64,000 nucleotides of DNA from Halomonas alkaliantarctica (GTDB taxonomy: Bacteria > Pseudomonadota > Gammaproteobacteria > Pseudomonadales > Halomonadaceae): positions 4,092,001-4,156,000 of the forward strand of contig NZ_CP122961.1 of the NCBI RefSeq assembly GCF_029854215.1, given 5' to 3'. The notes beneath the pieces were generated by a model. The model was not told the DNA's origin. It did no database searches and saw only the letters and a program-made list of their open reading frames with translations. Position numbers and translations under genes: made by a program. The first letter of the stretch is position 1, and each line of letters begins with the position of its first letter. Shown here one piece after another: positions 55,266 through 64,000 of this stretch.

Positions 55266-55356
55266 GGTCATCTCCTTATGGTTTCTGCTCTTACACATTA
55301 GAGAAAATTCAACTTTTTAGCCATATTAATTATCACTGTTCGATAACTAGGCAATT

Positions 55357-55388
55357 GGTCAATATCTAGTAACGGGTCAATATCTAGT
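55357..55388. repeat. 18-base-period direct repeats upstream of the glycine-zipper gene
   Basis: GGTCAATATCTAGT occurs at 55357-55370 and again at 55375-55388. A degenerate third unit (TGATCAATTACTATG) follows at 55393. They lie 92 bases before the start of the minus-strand lipoprotein gene and after the MFS gene, so they could be operator sites. Confidence 0.6.
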
Positions 55389-55422
55389 TAACTGATCAAT
55401 TACTATGCAACGTCAGGCAAAG

Positions 55423-56634
55423 CTATGCACGCTGGGCTACGACGCCATAGGTACGCTTTTCCAGCCAGCGCCCAGCGGCAAAAATCACCAAGCCGCAGAG
55501 TGCCAAACCCGCCCCGACCAAGCCCGTGCTCGACCAGCTAAAGCCCGCACTGATTGCCAGCCCTGCTAGCCACGCCCCTAAGGCATTGGCACCGTTAAAG
55601 GCCGCGTGGTTCAAAGAGGCGGCCATGGTTTGGGCATCCTCTGCTACGTCCATCAAGCGAGTCTGTAAAGAAGGCGCCAGCGCCATGCTAGTGCCCACCA
55701 GACCAACAAACAGCAGCCCCGTCCAAACGTTATTTGCCGCAAAGTAAAACAGCCCCTGAATCACACCGCACCACAGCAGGATGGTGGGTATTGCGCGCAT
55801 CAGGTTTTTATCCGCCATGCGCCCGCCGATTAAATTGCCGGCAATGGAGCCCAGGCCGAAGATCACCAGCACCAGCGGCCCCAGCGCTTCGCTCATGCCC
55901 GCCTGCTGGGTTAATGTCGGCATGACATAGCTAAAAATGGCGAACATGCCCCCACAGCCGATGCAGGCAAGCGCCAGGGTGACCAACACCCGCTGTTTAA
56001 GCAACGCTGACAGCTCACGCACAGGGCTCGCCTGGGTATCGACGGGCTGCACTGGTACGTAAAACCGAATCAACAGGGCAGTGAGCAGCGCAATGCCGCC
56101 GACACCCGCAAAGGCGATCTGCCAGCCCAACAGGTTACCCGTCCAGGTACCCAGCGGCGCACCAATCAAAATTGCCACGGTTAAGCCCAGCATTACCCGC
56201 GAAATTGCCCGCGCTCGTTGGTCTACCGGCACCGCCCCCGCCGCTACCAGCGCCGCGATGCCAAAATAGGCCCCATGCGGTAAGCCAGCCAGAAAACGCA
56301 GACCCACAAATGACCAGAATCCCGGTGCCATGGCGCTGGCAATATTGCCCACCGCAAACACCAGCATCAAAATGATCAACAGTGGCCGCCTCGGCACCCG
56401 CGCGGCTAACGCGGAAATCAGCGGCGCGCCGACTACCACGCCCAGCGCGTAGCTGCTGATTGCGTAACCCACTTGCGGCACGGTTACGGCTAAATCACCC
56501 GCCACGCGGTTCATCAAGCCCATAATGACGAACTCACTGGTGCCAATCCCAAAGCCGCCCAGCGCCAACACAAACTCGGCCAAACGCGGGTTACGCGCCA
56601 GCCCTTGAGACGACGATGGTATCGAATCCTGCAT
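55423..56634 (-). CDS. MFS efflux transporter, DHA1 (AraJ/YdhP-like)
   Basis: The 403-residue protein has 12 membrane helices and the DHA1 signature in FVLALGGFGIGTSEFVIMGLM (TM1) and the loop 2-3 motif around ALAARVPRRPLL. AraJ/YdhP-like proteins are proton-driven exporters of sugars or drugs; the substrate is not visible. It stands alone, with no regulator gene adjacent. Confidence 0.88.
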   Translation of the reverse strand: MQDSIPSSSQGLARNPRLAEFVLALGGFGIGTSEFVIMGLMNRVAGDLAVTVPQVGYAISSYALGVVVGAPLISALAARVPRRPLLIILMLVFAVGNIASAMAPGFWSFVGLRFLAGLPHGAYFGIAALVAAGAVPVDQRARAISRVMLGLTVAILIGAPLGTWTGNLLGWQIAFAGVGGIALLTALLIRFYVPVQPVDTQASPVRELSALLKQRVLVTLALACIGCGGMFAIFSYVMPTLTQQAGMSEALGPLVLVIFGLGSIAGNLIGGRMADKNLMRAIPTILLWCGVIQGLFYFAANNVWTGLLFVGLVGTSMALAPSLQTRLMDVAEDAQTMAASLNHAAFNGANALGAWLAGLAISAGFSWSSTGLVGAGLALCGLVIFAAGRWLEKRTYGVVAQRA

Positions 56635-56793
56635 ACTTAACTCCTTGGGATACCGCCCTGTTGGTATCTCGATTAGCGCTAAATGATCGCAGGATTAGAC
56701 GAAAGTAGAAACAAGCTATGTTTAAAAAGTTAGCGGGCGAACTCAATACAGGAACCCGAGGTTCAGGAAGCACCTGGGCGAGATGTTTTGCTA

Positions 56794-57114
56794 TCAAGTG
56801 CTCGATTTATCCACAGTCAGTAAGCGTTCACGCAGCCCACGGTTACGCGGCACCAATCCCGTTTGCAGCCCTAACGGGCGTAATACTTGGTTAAGCAGTG
56901 CCAATGTAGGGCTTGCTTTGTCGGCTTCCAAATCAGACAAGGAGCGACGGCTGATGCCCACCAGCTCGGCATATTGTGTCTGCGACATTCCCAACACATC
57001 GCGGCGTAGTTGACGCAGCACCTGCCCTGAGCTGATCTCCTCACGCAATAGCCGGGTCAGTAGTTCCATCAGTAGCGCCTCGCGCTCAATGCTAGAGAGA
57101 TCTTTGCGTTTCAT
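56794..57114 (-). CDS. hipB: HipB-type antitoxin, XRE family
   Basis: The 106-residue protein carries an XRE helix-turn-helix in LGMSQTQYAELVGISRRSLSDLEADKASPTLALLNQVL (in pieces, about 42-80), with a helical N-terminal region. It would bind HipA and the palindromic sites upstream of hipA. Unlike canonical hipBA, it follows the kinase gene, starting 16 bases after the hipA stop. The ATG at 57112-57114 is chosen; the open frame runs 20 codons further into hipA. Confidence 0.85.
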   Translation of the reverse strand: MKRKDLSSIEREALLMELLTRLLREEISSGQVLRQLRRDVLGMSQTQYAELVGISRRSLSDLEADKASPTLALLNQVLRPLGLQTGLVPRNRGLRERLLTVDKSST

Positions 57115-57130
57115 AAAAGCTCTTTGCGCT

Positions 57131-58474
57131 TCATACCAGCCCCCAGCGATGCAGCTTATCGTCCAGATAATCAAACCCTACTGCTTTTGACGCCAATAAC
57201 GTTTCTGGTACGCCCCGGGCCGCTAGCCGCTCTTTTAGGCCGACTAATTGATTACCTAGCGCTTTTAGCTCTGTCATCAACTGCTCAGGTGGCACATAGG
57301 CATTTAAGTGCGCTGCAATAGCCACCCAGTTAAATTCACGCCCCTCTTCAAACGGTGCTCCCCAGGTGGTGGTACGGATAATGCCTTCTGAATCAGCCTT
57401 CATCGGTGCGAAGTCATAGACGGGCGCTAGCCAGATGCCCTGAGGCGTTTTCAACAACGCCGTATTGCGGCCATGGTTATCGCTATTAGCAAAAGCGACA
57501 TTAAGCAGATCGCGTTTCACCCACTCGCTCACGAAACGCGCCGTATCAAAATGACCTCCTGACTCACAAACACGGTATTGCTGGCTCAACAGGCCAACCA
57601 GTGTCTCAATCACGGCAAAATGGTTTAAAAAACTTCCCGGCTGACGCTCCATTACGGAATAAACCGACTCCAACCCATACAGCGTTCGCGTCCCTGCGGG
57701 GTAATCAACATCAAAGCGGGGCAACCAGAGCGATGGGTAGCGCTCACCTTCTATTAACCGCGTTCCTTGCGTGTCGATGGTCGCCACGCCGAGTGACGCC
57801 AGTTCATGATAGAAATGGTACTCCGCGCGAAGGATGTTGTTATCAAGCTCGGTGCGCTGTCCGCGAGGAAATTTCACCAGATAGTGCTGGTCAGTATTTG
57901 TCACGTCATCCTGATAGGTATCGATCCAAACCTGATCATTAGGCGTACAGCGCAGCAATAGCTTCGGCGCTTCGCCACCTGCCCCGGTCGCGCCGCCCCC
58001 AGCGGCACCCATCTGCTGTGCATAGGCGAGAAAATCACTATCTCGATCCACAACATCACGTAAGGCAAAACGCTGCTGCTCAAGCGTGCTGCCTGCTGGA
58101 CGCTCGGGAAGGGCCTCTTTGATGCGCAAATTGCCAACCGGTGCAATCGTCCCTTTAGCCAATAAGGCGTAATCCTGTTCAGCCTCGGTAAGCGCCGATA
58201 TCCCCAACTGCGTGACCCAGTAACGGCGGCTCGCCCCGGAAGGCATGATATCGTCTAGAAATGCGAACCAGCCTGACGACTGATGAGTGTTCATGAGTTC
58301 AATAGGTAAACGCAGGCTACAGGCATGCTCGTCATCACGATCCAGCCACTCAAGCGCATAGTCAGTGATATACCCCAAACGAGCAGGCCCTCGGCGACCT
58401 TTCTCTGGGTGCTCAATCACCAGCTCGGCGGCATCGTGCCACTGGCCATGATGAAATGCCTGGATGGTTAGCAA
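57131..58474 (-). CDS. hipA: HipA-type serine/threonine kinase toxin
   Basis: The 447-residue protein has the HipA fold. GAGGEAPK (about 164-171) matches the ATP-binding loop, SDNHGRN (331-337) contains the catalytic Asp332, and APVYDFAPM has the metal Asp354. All look intact, so the kinase is probably active; the E. coli member phosphorylates glutamyl-tRNA synthetase and causes persistence. The start appears to be TTG at 58472-58474 with a GAAGGTGG box. It is the first gene of the pair hipA-hipB, with two operator-like palindromes ahead. Confidence 0.85.
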   Translation of the reverse strand: MLTIQAFHHGQWHDAAELVIEHPEKGRRGPARLGYITDYALEWLDRDDEHACSLRLPIELMNTHQSSGWFAFLDDIMPSGASRRYWVTQLGISALTEAEQDYALLAKGTIAPVGNLRIKEALPERPAGSTLEQQRFALRDVVDRDSDFLAYAQQMGAAGGGATGAGGEAPKLLLRCTPNDQVWIDTYQDDVTNTDQHYLVKFPRGQRTELDNNILRAEYHFYHELASLGVATIDTQGTRLIEGERYPSLWLPRFDVDYPAGTRTLYGLESVYSVMERQPGSFLNHFAVIETLVGLLSQQYRVCESGGHFDTARFVSEWVKRDLLNVAFANSDNHGRNTALLKTPQGIWLAPVYDFAPMKADSEGIIRTTTWGAPFEEGREFNWVAIAAHLNAYVPPEQLMTELKALGNQLVGLKERLAARGVPETLLASKAVGFDYLDDKLHRWGLV

Positions 58475-58503
58475 CGTGGGCCACCTTCATTGAGCAGTTA
58501 ATA

Positions 58504-58525
58504 ATTGAGTAGTTTAATGCTCAAT
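58504..58525. promoter_or_regulatory. HipB operator-like palindrome O1
   Basis: ATTGAG-N10-CTCAAT, 30 bases upstream of the hipA start. It shares half-sites and spacing with O2, so the pair is probably bound by HipB. Confidence 0.6.
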
Positions 58526-58586
58526 AGTCTAGCTCACAGCAAGATAATGTGCATTTTAATACTCATAAATAGATAAAACCCCAATT

Positions 58587-58608
58587 AATGAGCAATAAAA
58601 TACTCATT
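58587..58608. promoter_or_regulatory. HipB operator-like palindrome O2
   Basis: AATGAG-N10-CTCATT, 83 bases from O1 and just 18 bases before the divergent DNA glycosylase gene. HipB binding here could also affect that gene. Confidence 0.6.
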
Positions 58609-58625
58609 TATAGCCAGGAGTAGTG

Positions 58626-59252
58626 ATGACTTCTAACGACTCATCCTTGAACACCATCGAGCTTGCCATGGCAGCACTTGCCAAAGCTGACCCGGATATC
58701 GCCCGTGCCCTGCCGCTAGTGGGGGCGCCTCCGCCTCGTGAGCGTGATAAAGGCTTCCCAACGTTCTTCTCCACCATCGTTAGCCAACAGCTATCCACCG
58801 AAGCCGCCCGCGCGATTATGGGCCGCGTCAATACACTGCTGCCTGAGCTGCACGCCCAGGCAGTGATAGATGTGGAGGGCCAAGCGCTGCGCGATGCGGG
58901 GCTTTCCTGGCGCAAGATCGAATACGCCAAAGGGCTGGCAGAAGCAGAGTTGGCAGGCACTTTTAGCGCCGAGGGGCTTGAACAGCTAAGCGATGATAAA
59001 GCCATTGCCGCGATTACCCAGCTACGCGGCTTTGGCCGTTGGAGCGCTGAGATCTACCTGATGTTTTCGCTGAAACGTCAGGACATTTTTCCCGCAGACG
59101 ATTTAGCTCTGAGAGTTGCGCTGGGCCGCTTAAAAGGTATGGACAACAAGCCTACTCCGAAACAGGCGCGCCAGTTGGTAGAACACTGGGCGCCCTGGCG
59201 TAGCGTGGGCTCGCTGTTTTTGTGGCATTACTATCGCGGCGAGCCGCTCTAA
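58626..59252 (+). CDS. DNA-3-methyladenine glycosylase II, AlkA-like
   Basis: The 208-residue protein has the helix-hairpin-helix glycosylase fold. STIVSQQLSTEAARAIMGRV (about 47-66) and the HhH-GPD region LRGFGRWSAEIYLMFSLKRQDIFPADDLALRVA (in pieces, with catalytic Asp in PADDLAL) are diagnostic. It removes alkylated bases from DNA. The length fits the short AlkA-like form without the N-terminal domain. ATG at 58626 with AGGAG five bases ahead; a GTG one codon earlier is less likely. Confidence 0.9.
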   Translation: MTSNDSSLNTIELAMAALAKADPDIARALPLVGAPPPRERDKGFPTFFSTIVSQQLSTEAARAIMGRVNTLLPELHAQAVIDVEGQALRDAGLSWRKIEYAKGLAEAELAGTFSAEGLEQLSDDKAIAAITQLRGFGRWSAEIYLMFSLKRQDIFPADDLALRVALGRLKGMDNKPTPKQARQLVEHWAPWRSVGSLFLWHYYRGEPL

Positions 59253-59263
59253 GAAGTTGACCT

Positions 59264-60139
59264 TTAGAGAGTGAGCCCGCCAAATTTGCCGTTCTGGTAG
59301 TCCTCTACCGCCTGGACAATCTCTTCGCGGGTAGTCATCACGAAGGGGCCGTGGGAGTAGATGGGCTCATCAATGACATCACCATGGCCAAACAGCAGGC
59401 GTGCATCGCTGCCAGCTTCGATGTCGAGGCTGTTGCCATAGCGATCGACTTCAATTAAATGGTGGGGCTGAACTGGCTCACCGCCCACCTCAACCTCCCC
59501 ACTCACCACGTAGAGAAACACTTGCCGCCCAGGTGTTACGGGCAACTGTTCGTGGCTACCGGCAGGCACCCTTAGCGTTGACATAAACACACCGGTCAGC
59601 GAGTCGACAGGGCCGACGCTGCCCTGCCACTCTCCGGCGATCAGGTTCAGCTCACCGCCACCGGGCAGCTCAATAGCGGGGATTGATTCCTGCTGCAGCC
59701 CCACGTAGCGCGGTTCGCTCATTTTCAAGCGCGACGGCAGGTTGACCCACAGCTGCAGAATTTCCAGCGGGCCGCCTTCGCGCAGAAACTCCTCCGGTGA
59801 AATTTCCGCATGCACGATGCCGCTGCCAGCGGTCATCCACTGCACGCCGCCCGCATTGATCACGCTTTGATGCTTGGCGCTATCGGCGTGGGCCAATGAG
59901 CCTTCCAAGATAAAGGTGACCGTTTCAAAGCCGCGGTGCGGGTGCGGGCCAAACGGCAGGCCACTGTTATTGGCCGGATACTTCTGTGGGCCGTGATGGT
60001 TAAGAAACAGAAACGGATCGAGCTGCTCAAGCTGCGGCCCCGGCAGCGGCCGCCGGGTAACTAAATCGCCGATATCATCGCGCTGGGCCGGGTGCTGGGC
60101 AATCACGCGACGTGCTGTTTGGTTAGTATCTAATGGCAT
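59264..60139 (-). CDS. Pirin family protein (quercetinase-like cupin)
   Basis: The 291-residue protein has two cupin domains. The N-terminal metal site is in PHPHRGFETVTFILEGSLAHADS with HxH and a following Glu, and WMTAGSGIVHAE continues it. Pirins can act as quercetin 2,3-dioxygenases or redox-linked cofactors. The ATG at 60137-60139 has GGAG six bases ahead and is preferred to the GTG one codon upstream. It converges with the glycosylase gene. Confidence 0.92.
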   Translation of the reverse strand: MPLDTNQTARRVIAQHPAQRDDIGDLVTRRPLPGPQLEQLDPFLFLNHHGPQKYPANNSGLPFGPHPHRGFETVTFILEGSLAHADSAKHQSVINAGGVQWMTAGSGIVHAEISPEEFLREGGPLEILQLWVNLPSRLKMSEPRYVGLQQESIPAIELPGGGELNLIAGEWQGSVGPVDSLTGVFMSTLRVPAGSHEQLPVTPGRQVFLYVVSGEVEVGGEPVQPHHLIEVDRYGNSLDIEAGSDARLLFGHGDVIDEPIYSHGPFVMTTREEIVQAVEDYQNGKFGGLTL

Positions 60140-60252
60140 CACTGACTCCTTATCAATACCGCCCAGCGTAAAACCTACGGCAGCAGATGAGGAGCGAATA
60201 ATTTGCCCTGTTTCATTGAAGGAAATTGTTATTAAACGTCTCTGCCGTTTCC

Positions 60253-61293
60253 TCAGAACTCGGTCACCACCGTCACCCCCGCCCCTTCAAACTTATCCAT
60301 GTTCATCAGCGCATCAATGGACTGCTCAAGGCTAATCCGTTTGCCGATCAGCTTTTCAGGCGCTAGCTTTCCAGACTCGATCATCGCCAGCATGGCGTCG
60401 TAACGGTAGGCCTGCATGCCGTGACTACCCAGTATTTCAAGCTCGTTGGCGATTACCTTGCTCATGGGAATGGCGGGCGTGCTGTTCTCGGCCAACATCA
60501 GCCCAACCTGGACATGCTTGCCCCGTTTACGCAGGTTACTGATGGAGTTAAAGCAAGTTGTCGGGTGCCCCAGCGCATCCAGCGATACGTGAGCGCCTCC
60601 CCGGGTTATTTCCGCCACCGCTTCCACCACATTGGCTACCTTAGCGGCATTCACGGTGGCAACAGCGCCCAATTGACGGGCCAGATTCAGCGCGTCTTCC
60701 GAAATATCAATGGCGACAACGTTAGCGCCAATCGCATTGGCAATCATCACCGCCGATAGACCTACACCGCCACAGCCGTGGACAGCCACCCACTGGCCTG
60801 CCGATGTTTTGCCTTGATCGACCACCGCCCGAAATGAAGTAACGAAACGACACCCCAAGCTGGCCGCCGTCGCAAAATCGAGCGTCTCGGGTAGTGCGAC
60901 TAAATTGACGTCTGCGTAGTGAATACTCACATACTCGGCAAATGAGCCCCAGTGAGTGAAGCCGGGCTGAAACTGGCTATCGCACACCTGATGATTGCCG
61001 GAGTGGCACTCGGGGCAAGTACCGCAACCGCCAACGAATGGAACAGTGACGCGGTCACCAATACGCCACTTTTTTACGTCTTTGCCCACGGCTTCGACCA
61101 CACCGGAAAGCTCATGCCCCGGCACATGGGGAAGCTGGATATCGGTATCATGACCCATCCAGCCATGCCAATCGCTTCGGCAAACCCCGTTTGCCATCAC
61201 CTTCACAACGACCCCATGCGCCTCAGGCGTAGGGTCAGCTAATTGCTGGATGCGGAGAGGAGCGGAAAATTGCTCAAAAACAACGGCTTTCAT
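60253..61293 (-). CDS. Zinc-dependent alcohol dehydrogenase
   Basis: The 346-residue MDR-family enzyme has the catalytic zinc ligands Cys in [10 protein letters not shown] (about residue 38) and GHE in [11 protein letters not shown], and the structural zinc cysteines in [16 protein letters not shown] (about 90-105). The NAD-binding motif is [21 protein letters not shown]. It oxidises or reduces an alcohol/aldehyde; the substrate is unknown. It stands in a row of single genes on the minus strand. Confidence 0.93.
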   Translation of the reverse strand: MKAVVFEQFSAPLRIQQLADPTPEAHGVVVKVMANGVCRSDWHGWMGHDTDIQLPHVPGHELSGVVEAVGKDVKKWRIGDRVTVPFVGGCGTCPECHSGNHQVCDSQFQPGFTHWGSFAEYVSIHYADVNLVALPETLDFATAASLGCRFVTSFRAVVDQGKTSAGQWVAVHGCGGVGLSAVMIANAIGANVVAIDISEDALNLARQLGAVATVNAAKVANVVEAVAEITRGGAHVSLDALGHPTTCFNSISNLRKRGKHVQVGLMLAENSTPAIPMSKVIANELEILGSHGMQAYRYDAMLAMIESGKLAPEKLIGKRISLEQSIDALMNMDKFEGAGVTVVTEF

Positions 61294-61354
61294 AAAGGAT
61301 TCCTAAACTATATCGCTTTTTACTTTATAACCGCACCCGCAGATAAGGAGCAAA

Positions 61355-61930
61355 TTATTGGGTGCTAGCGCTTAATCGCCCCACTACCCTAAACACATCA
61401 CCCTCTGGGCGCACCACAATCATTTCTCCAGAGTCCACACCGCTACCCACCAATGCCGTGATATTTACCTGATGGGTAACCAGCAGTAAATTCCCCGGCC
61501 CCTGCCATGCGGCAATCTGCTCTTGGGCGTCTTGAGTGATGGACGCTTTATCACCGCGCCCGCGAAAGAACGAATCCAGCCAGGGAGTAGGCTCGACAGA
61601 GCCCACCGCCATTAGCTCAGCGGTATCCAACGCCCGGCACCAGCTTGATGAGTACACCGCCGTAATAGGAATATCCCGCGCACGAAATGCACGACCAGTG
61701 GCTTCAGCCTGAGCGCGGCCAGCGGCAGAAAGGTTACGCTGAGTCTCACAGCGGCCACGCTCAAAGCCCGGCGGGTCACCAATGCCTGGGGCAATAGAGT
61801 GTCGCATTAGAATCACCAAGCCGCCTTCTTGGAGTGCTTGCCAAGTGGCGTCGTTTGCCTGGGCGCTGAGTGGCAACGCGCCCAACACACTGAACAGTAG
61901 AGCTAAGGTGAGGTAGCGTAGTGTGGACAT
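61355..61930 (-). CDS. Periplasmic histidine phosphatase family protein
   Basis: The 191-residue protein has an N-terminal signal peptide (about 1-26, ending LSAQANDA). The phosphoglycerate mutase-like core is seen in LVILMRHSIAPGIGD with the RHS variant of the RHG phosphohistidine motif, RNLSAAGRAQAEATGRAF, SSWCRALDTAEL, and a late His in LLVTHQVNITALVG. The substrate is not known. It is the gene next to yicC on the same strand, separated by 32 bases. Confidence 0.88.
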   Translation of the reverse strand: MSTLRYLTLALLFSVLGALPLSAQANDATWQALQEGGLVILMRHSIAPGIGDPPGFERGRCETQRNLSAAGRAQAEATGRAFRARDIPITAVYSSSWCRALDTAELMAVGSVEPTPWLDSFFRGRGDKASITQDAQEQIAAWQGPGNLLLVTHQVNITALVGSGVDSGEMIVVRPEGDVFRVVGRLSASTQ

Positions 61931-61962
61931 GGGAGGCGTTCTCTATCAGTGGTGGTAAGTAA

Positions 61963-62826
61963 CTACTCAATATTCTGAATCTGCTCCCGCATCTGCTCGA
62001 TTAGCACCTTCAACTCCACCGCGCAGCGGGTCGTCTCTGCCACTACGGATTTTGACGAGAGCGTATTAGCTTCGCGGTTGAGCTCCTGCATTAGGAAATC
62101 CAGGCGTCGGCCTTTGGGGCCTTTCTGGGCAAGCTGGTGGCTCACTTCTTCGATATGCGCCGTTAGGCGGTCTAGCTCTTCATCCACATCGGCTTTTTGC
62201 GCCACCAGCACCAGCTCGGCTTCCAGGCGCTGGGGGTCAAGTTCAGTCTTGGCGACTTCCAGGCGCTCCAGTAGTTGGGCACGCTGGCGCTCCAGAATCT
62301 GCGGTAGCAGGCTGCGTACGGTGGCCACTTGCTCAGTCACCGCATCTAAGCGGGTGGTGATCATCTCGGCGAGCTTTTCGCCTTCACGGGCGCGGGCGTC
62401 TATTAACTCATTTAGCGCTTGGTCGAACAGCGCTTTGGCGGCGGCTTTGATGACCTCTTGATCGAGATGCTGAGTTTCCATTACGCCGGGCTGGTTGAGG
62501 AGCGCAAGCGTGGTGGGTGGCACGGCGGTAGGCACCTGCTGTTGTATGGCGGCTAAGGCATCGGCAATCTCTTTTAACCGCTGGGCATTCACCGCAGGCG
62601 CTTGAGCGGTATCGGCGCTCTCAAACCGCACGCTGCACTCCACTTTGCCTCGGGCCAGGCGAGTACGCAGTGCTTCGCGCAGCACCGGCTCTAGGTCGCG
62701 TAAACTTTCGTGTAGGCGAAAATGTGGCTCTAAGTAACGCTGATTCACCGAGCGAATTTCGACCTGCAGGGTGCCAAAGGGGGCGGCCTGCTCGGTACGG
62801 GCGAAGGCGGTCATGCTGTGCGTCAT
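61963..62826 (-). CDS. yicC: YicC family endoribonuclease-like protein
   Basis: The 287-residue protein begins MTHSMTAFARTEQAAPFGTL and continues VEIRSVNQRYLEPHFRLHE, both diagnostic of YicC, and ends with GRRLDFLMQELNREANTLSSKS. E. coli YicC is reported as an endoribonuclease that affects RyhB turnover. The ATG at 62824-62826 gives the normal length; 15 upstream codons are open but not used. It is near neither gmk nor rph. Confidence 0.95.
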   Translation of the reverse strand: MTHSMTAFARTEQAAPFGTLQVEIRSVNQRYLEPHFRLHESLRDLEPVLREALRTRLARGKVECSVRFESADTAQAPAVNAQRLKEIADALAAIQQQVPTAVPPTTLALLNQPGVMETQHLDQEVIKAAAKALFDQALNELIDARAREGEKLAEMITTRLDAVTEQVATVRSLLPQILERQRAQLLERLEVAKTELDPQRLEAELVLVAQKADVDEELDRLTAHIEEVSHQLAQKGPKGRRLDFLMQELNREANTLSSKSVVAETTRCAVELKVLIEQMREQIQNIE

Positions 62827-62943
62827 GGAAAAAACCTGTAGAGAGATTAGCGTGCTGGAAGTGTAGAGCATTCGCTAACACTCTTGTTTGAATTGACGCG
62901 TCTATTTATTCGATACGCTGAATACTGAACCAGTGTACGAACA

Positions 62944-63960
62944 TCAAACACCCATGATGTCTGGCTGCACCTCAATAAGCAGACTGGCATCCGGCGATGG
63001 CGTATCCATCACCTCGAAGACGTGGTCGATCATCTCGCCCACATTTTGTCGTGCCATTATCAGGTGAGGGTGAAACGCAGCGGCCAGCGGGTCCCAGTCA
63101 AAGCAGCCAACAATCATATCGTCAAGCTGGTAACCGCCCCGCTGTAGCCAGCGCACGATCCCCTCAAGCGAAATCGTCGAGTTGACGAACATTGCGCTGG
63201 GAAGCGCGGTGCGGTGGCGCATATACGCCTCTAGCGCGACCTGGGCCTTATCGGCGGCATAGTCGCAGGGAATGATGTCTGCCTCAGAGGTGGAAAGCCC
63301 GCGTTCAGCGCGAGCCTGGGTGAATCCGGCAATCCGCTCGCGGGTATTGTGATCCTCCGCACGACCACCAATAAACAGGATGGTGTTGTCACTCGGCGTT
63401 AGGCTGGCTAGCTGATCAAGAATGGCGTGGGTCAGCTTTTGCGCGCCCTCTCGGTTATTGGAAATAATCGAGGGTGCCTTACCGCCGGGCAGATCCAGAT
63501 TGATACTCGCCACTCCGCTCTCGTCACACATCGCAGAGATCGTGTCGGGATCAGTCGCCCCGGTACTGACCAAACACTCGACCCGGTAGGCGAGCATCAT
63601 GCGCGCGGCCTCGCGCTCTTGGGTCGGGTCGCGGTTGGTACACGCAACAATTGCAAACAGCCCACGGCGCCTCGCCTGGGCTTCGAAATGCTGGGCTATC
63701 GAACTGAAATAGCGGTTGTCGTAAAGCGGCAGGATCATACCGATGATACCTGAGCGCTCGCGCCGCAAGGCACGGGCCTGCATGTTGGCCGAATAGCCTT
63801 CAGACTGGGCAAGGGAAAGAATTTTGTTAGCCAATTTTTTGCTGATACGACGCCGCTGCCAAGTGCCGTTGAGCACGGCACTGACGGTGCTAGGCGACGT
63901 TTCTGCCAACCTCGCTAAGTCGTAAATTGTCAGCCGCTTGGCTGAAGAGTCGCTAACCAC
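62944..63960 (-). CDS. LacI-family transcriptional regulator
   Basis: The 338-residue protein has a LacI helix-turn-helix and hinge (about 9-65; TIYDLARLAETSPSTVSAVLNGTW in pieces) and a periplasmic-binding-protein-like effector domain. GTG at 63958-63960 is preceded by AAGGAG. The ligand is probably a sugar, but no transporter or catabolic gene is in view; the target may lie beyond 64 kb. Confidence 0.93.
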   Translation of the reverse strand: MVSDSSAKRLTIYDLARLAETSPSTVSAVLNGTWQRRRISKKLANKILSLAQSEGYSANMQARALRRERSGIIGMILPLYDNRYFSSIAQHFEAQARRRGLFAIVACTNRDPTQEREAARMMLAYRVECLVSTGATDPDTISAMCDESGVASINLDLPGGKAPSIISNNREGAQKLTHAILDQLASLTPSDNTILFIGGRAEDHNTRERIAGFTQARAERGLSTSEADIIPCDYAADKAQVALEAYMRHRTALPSAMFVNSTISLEGIVRWLQRGGYQLDDMIVGCFDWDPLAAAFHPHLIMARQNVGEMIDHVFEVMDTPSPDASLLIEVQPDIMGV

Positions 63961-64000
63961 CGGGCAGCTCCTTGCGATTAGATAAAAGTAGCATTGACGT

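Overview
The window reads as one continuous stretch of chromosome from a gammaproteobacterium, most likely a member of the Halomonadaceae (Halomonas in the broad sense, including Vreelandella). The reasons are moderately high GC, dense short operons joined by ATGA overlaps, the runs argH-lptM-lysA-dapF-DUF484-xerC, hemC-hemD-hemX-hemY and gmk-rpoZ-spoT, and a hemX with a long Ser/Thr/Pro-rich head. The genus is an inference from protein character and gene order; no rRNA or tRNA gene is visible. No prophage, insertion sequence or CRISPR array was found.

Layout. 1-5.7 kb (minus): arginine and lysine biosynthesis, XerC and a HAD phosphatase cut by the window edge. 5.8-8.6 kb: a sensory PAS/LOV-GGDEF-EAL protein. 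8.8-13.3 kb (plus): the hem operon. 13.3-19.99 kb: an MscL channel with a zinc-ribbon-like tail, aroQ, a YdcJ/HglS-type dioxygenase, a DUF72 protein, an NSS transporter, a small protein and a HexR/RpiR-type regulator. 20.0-22.4 kb: a multi-branched intergenic repeat, then uvrD behind a LexA-type box. 22.5-24.6 kb: PsiE-like protein, orphan TRAP binding protein, thioesterase. 24.8-30 kb: the phosphate uptake genes pstS, pstC, pstA, pstB, phoU, with a Pho box between pstS and pstC. 30-31.4 kb: CysZ-like and PCuAC proteins. 31.4-32.1 kb: two tandem minus-strand units that look like Csr/Rsm-family regulatory RNAs. 32.3-35.9 kb (minus): ubiC-ubiA and phoB-phoR with a Pho box. 36-38 kb: rubredoxin reductase, HU and a small SCP2-like protein. 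38-44 kb: a LysR regulator converging on a minus-strand catabolic-looking set (aldehyde dehydrogenase, beta-hydroxyacid dehydrogenase, M20 amidohydrolase, two membrane proteins including DUF3100). 44-55 kb: YccS-type FUSC protein, recG, oxyR, an SDR protein, ridA, spoT, rpoZ, gmk, an extensin-like protein and a glycine-zipper lipoprotein. 55.4-64 kb: MFS efflux protein, a hipA-hipB pair with its operators, a DNA glycosylase, pirin, zinc alcohol dehydrogenase, histidine phosphatase, yicC and a LacI regulator.

How the parts relate. The stretch from 22 to 34 kb is a phosphate hub: transporter, PhoU brake, PhoBR sensor pair, PsiE-like protein and two Pho boxes. The two candidate Csr/Rsm RNAs lie directly downstream of phoR on the same strand. 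Each ends in its own terminator and carries many GGA motifs, several in hairpin loops. Their shared 3' core is about 90 percent identical, and its closing stem is kept by compensating base changes. This is the most interesting signal in the window. Other points to follow up are the LOV domain with a GSDEF variant in the c-di-GMP protein, the toxin-first hipA-hipB operon with paired N10 operators, the MscL tail, and the DUF3100/M20/dehydrogenase locus.
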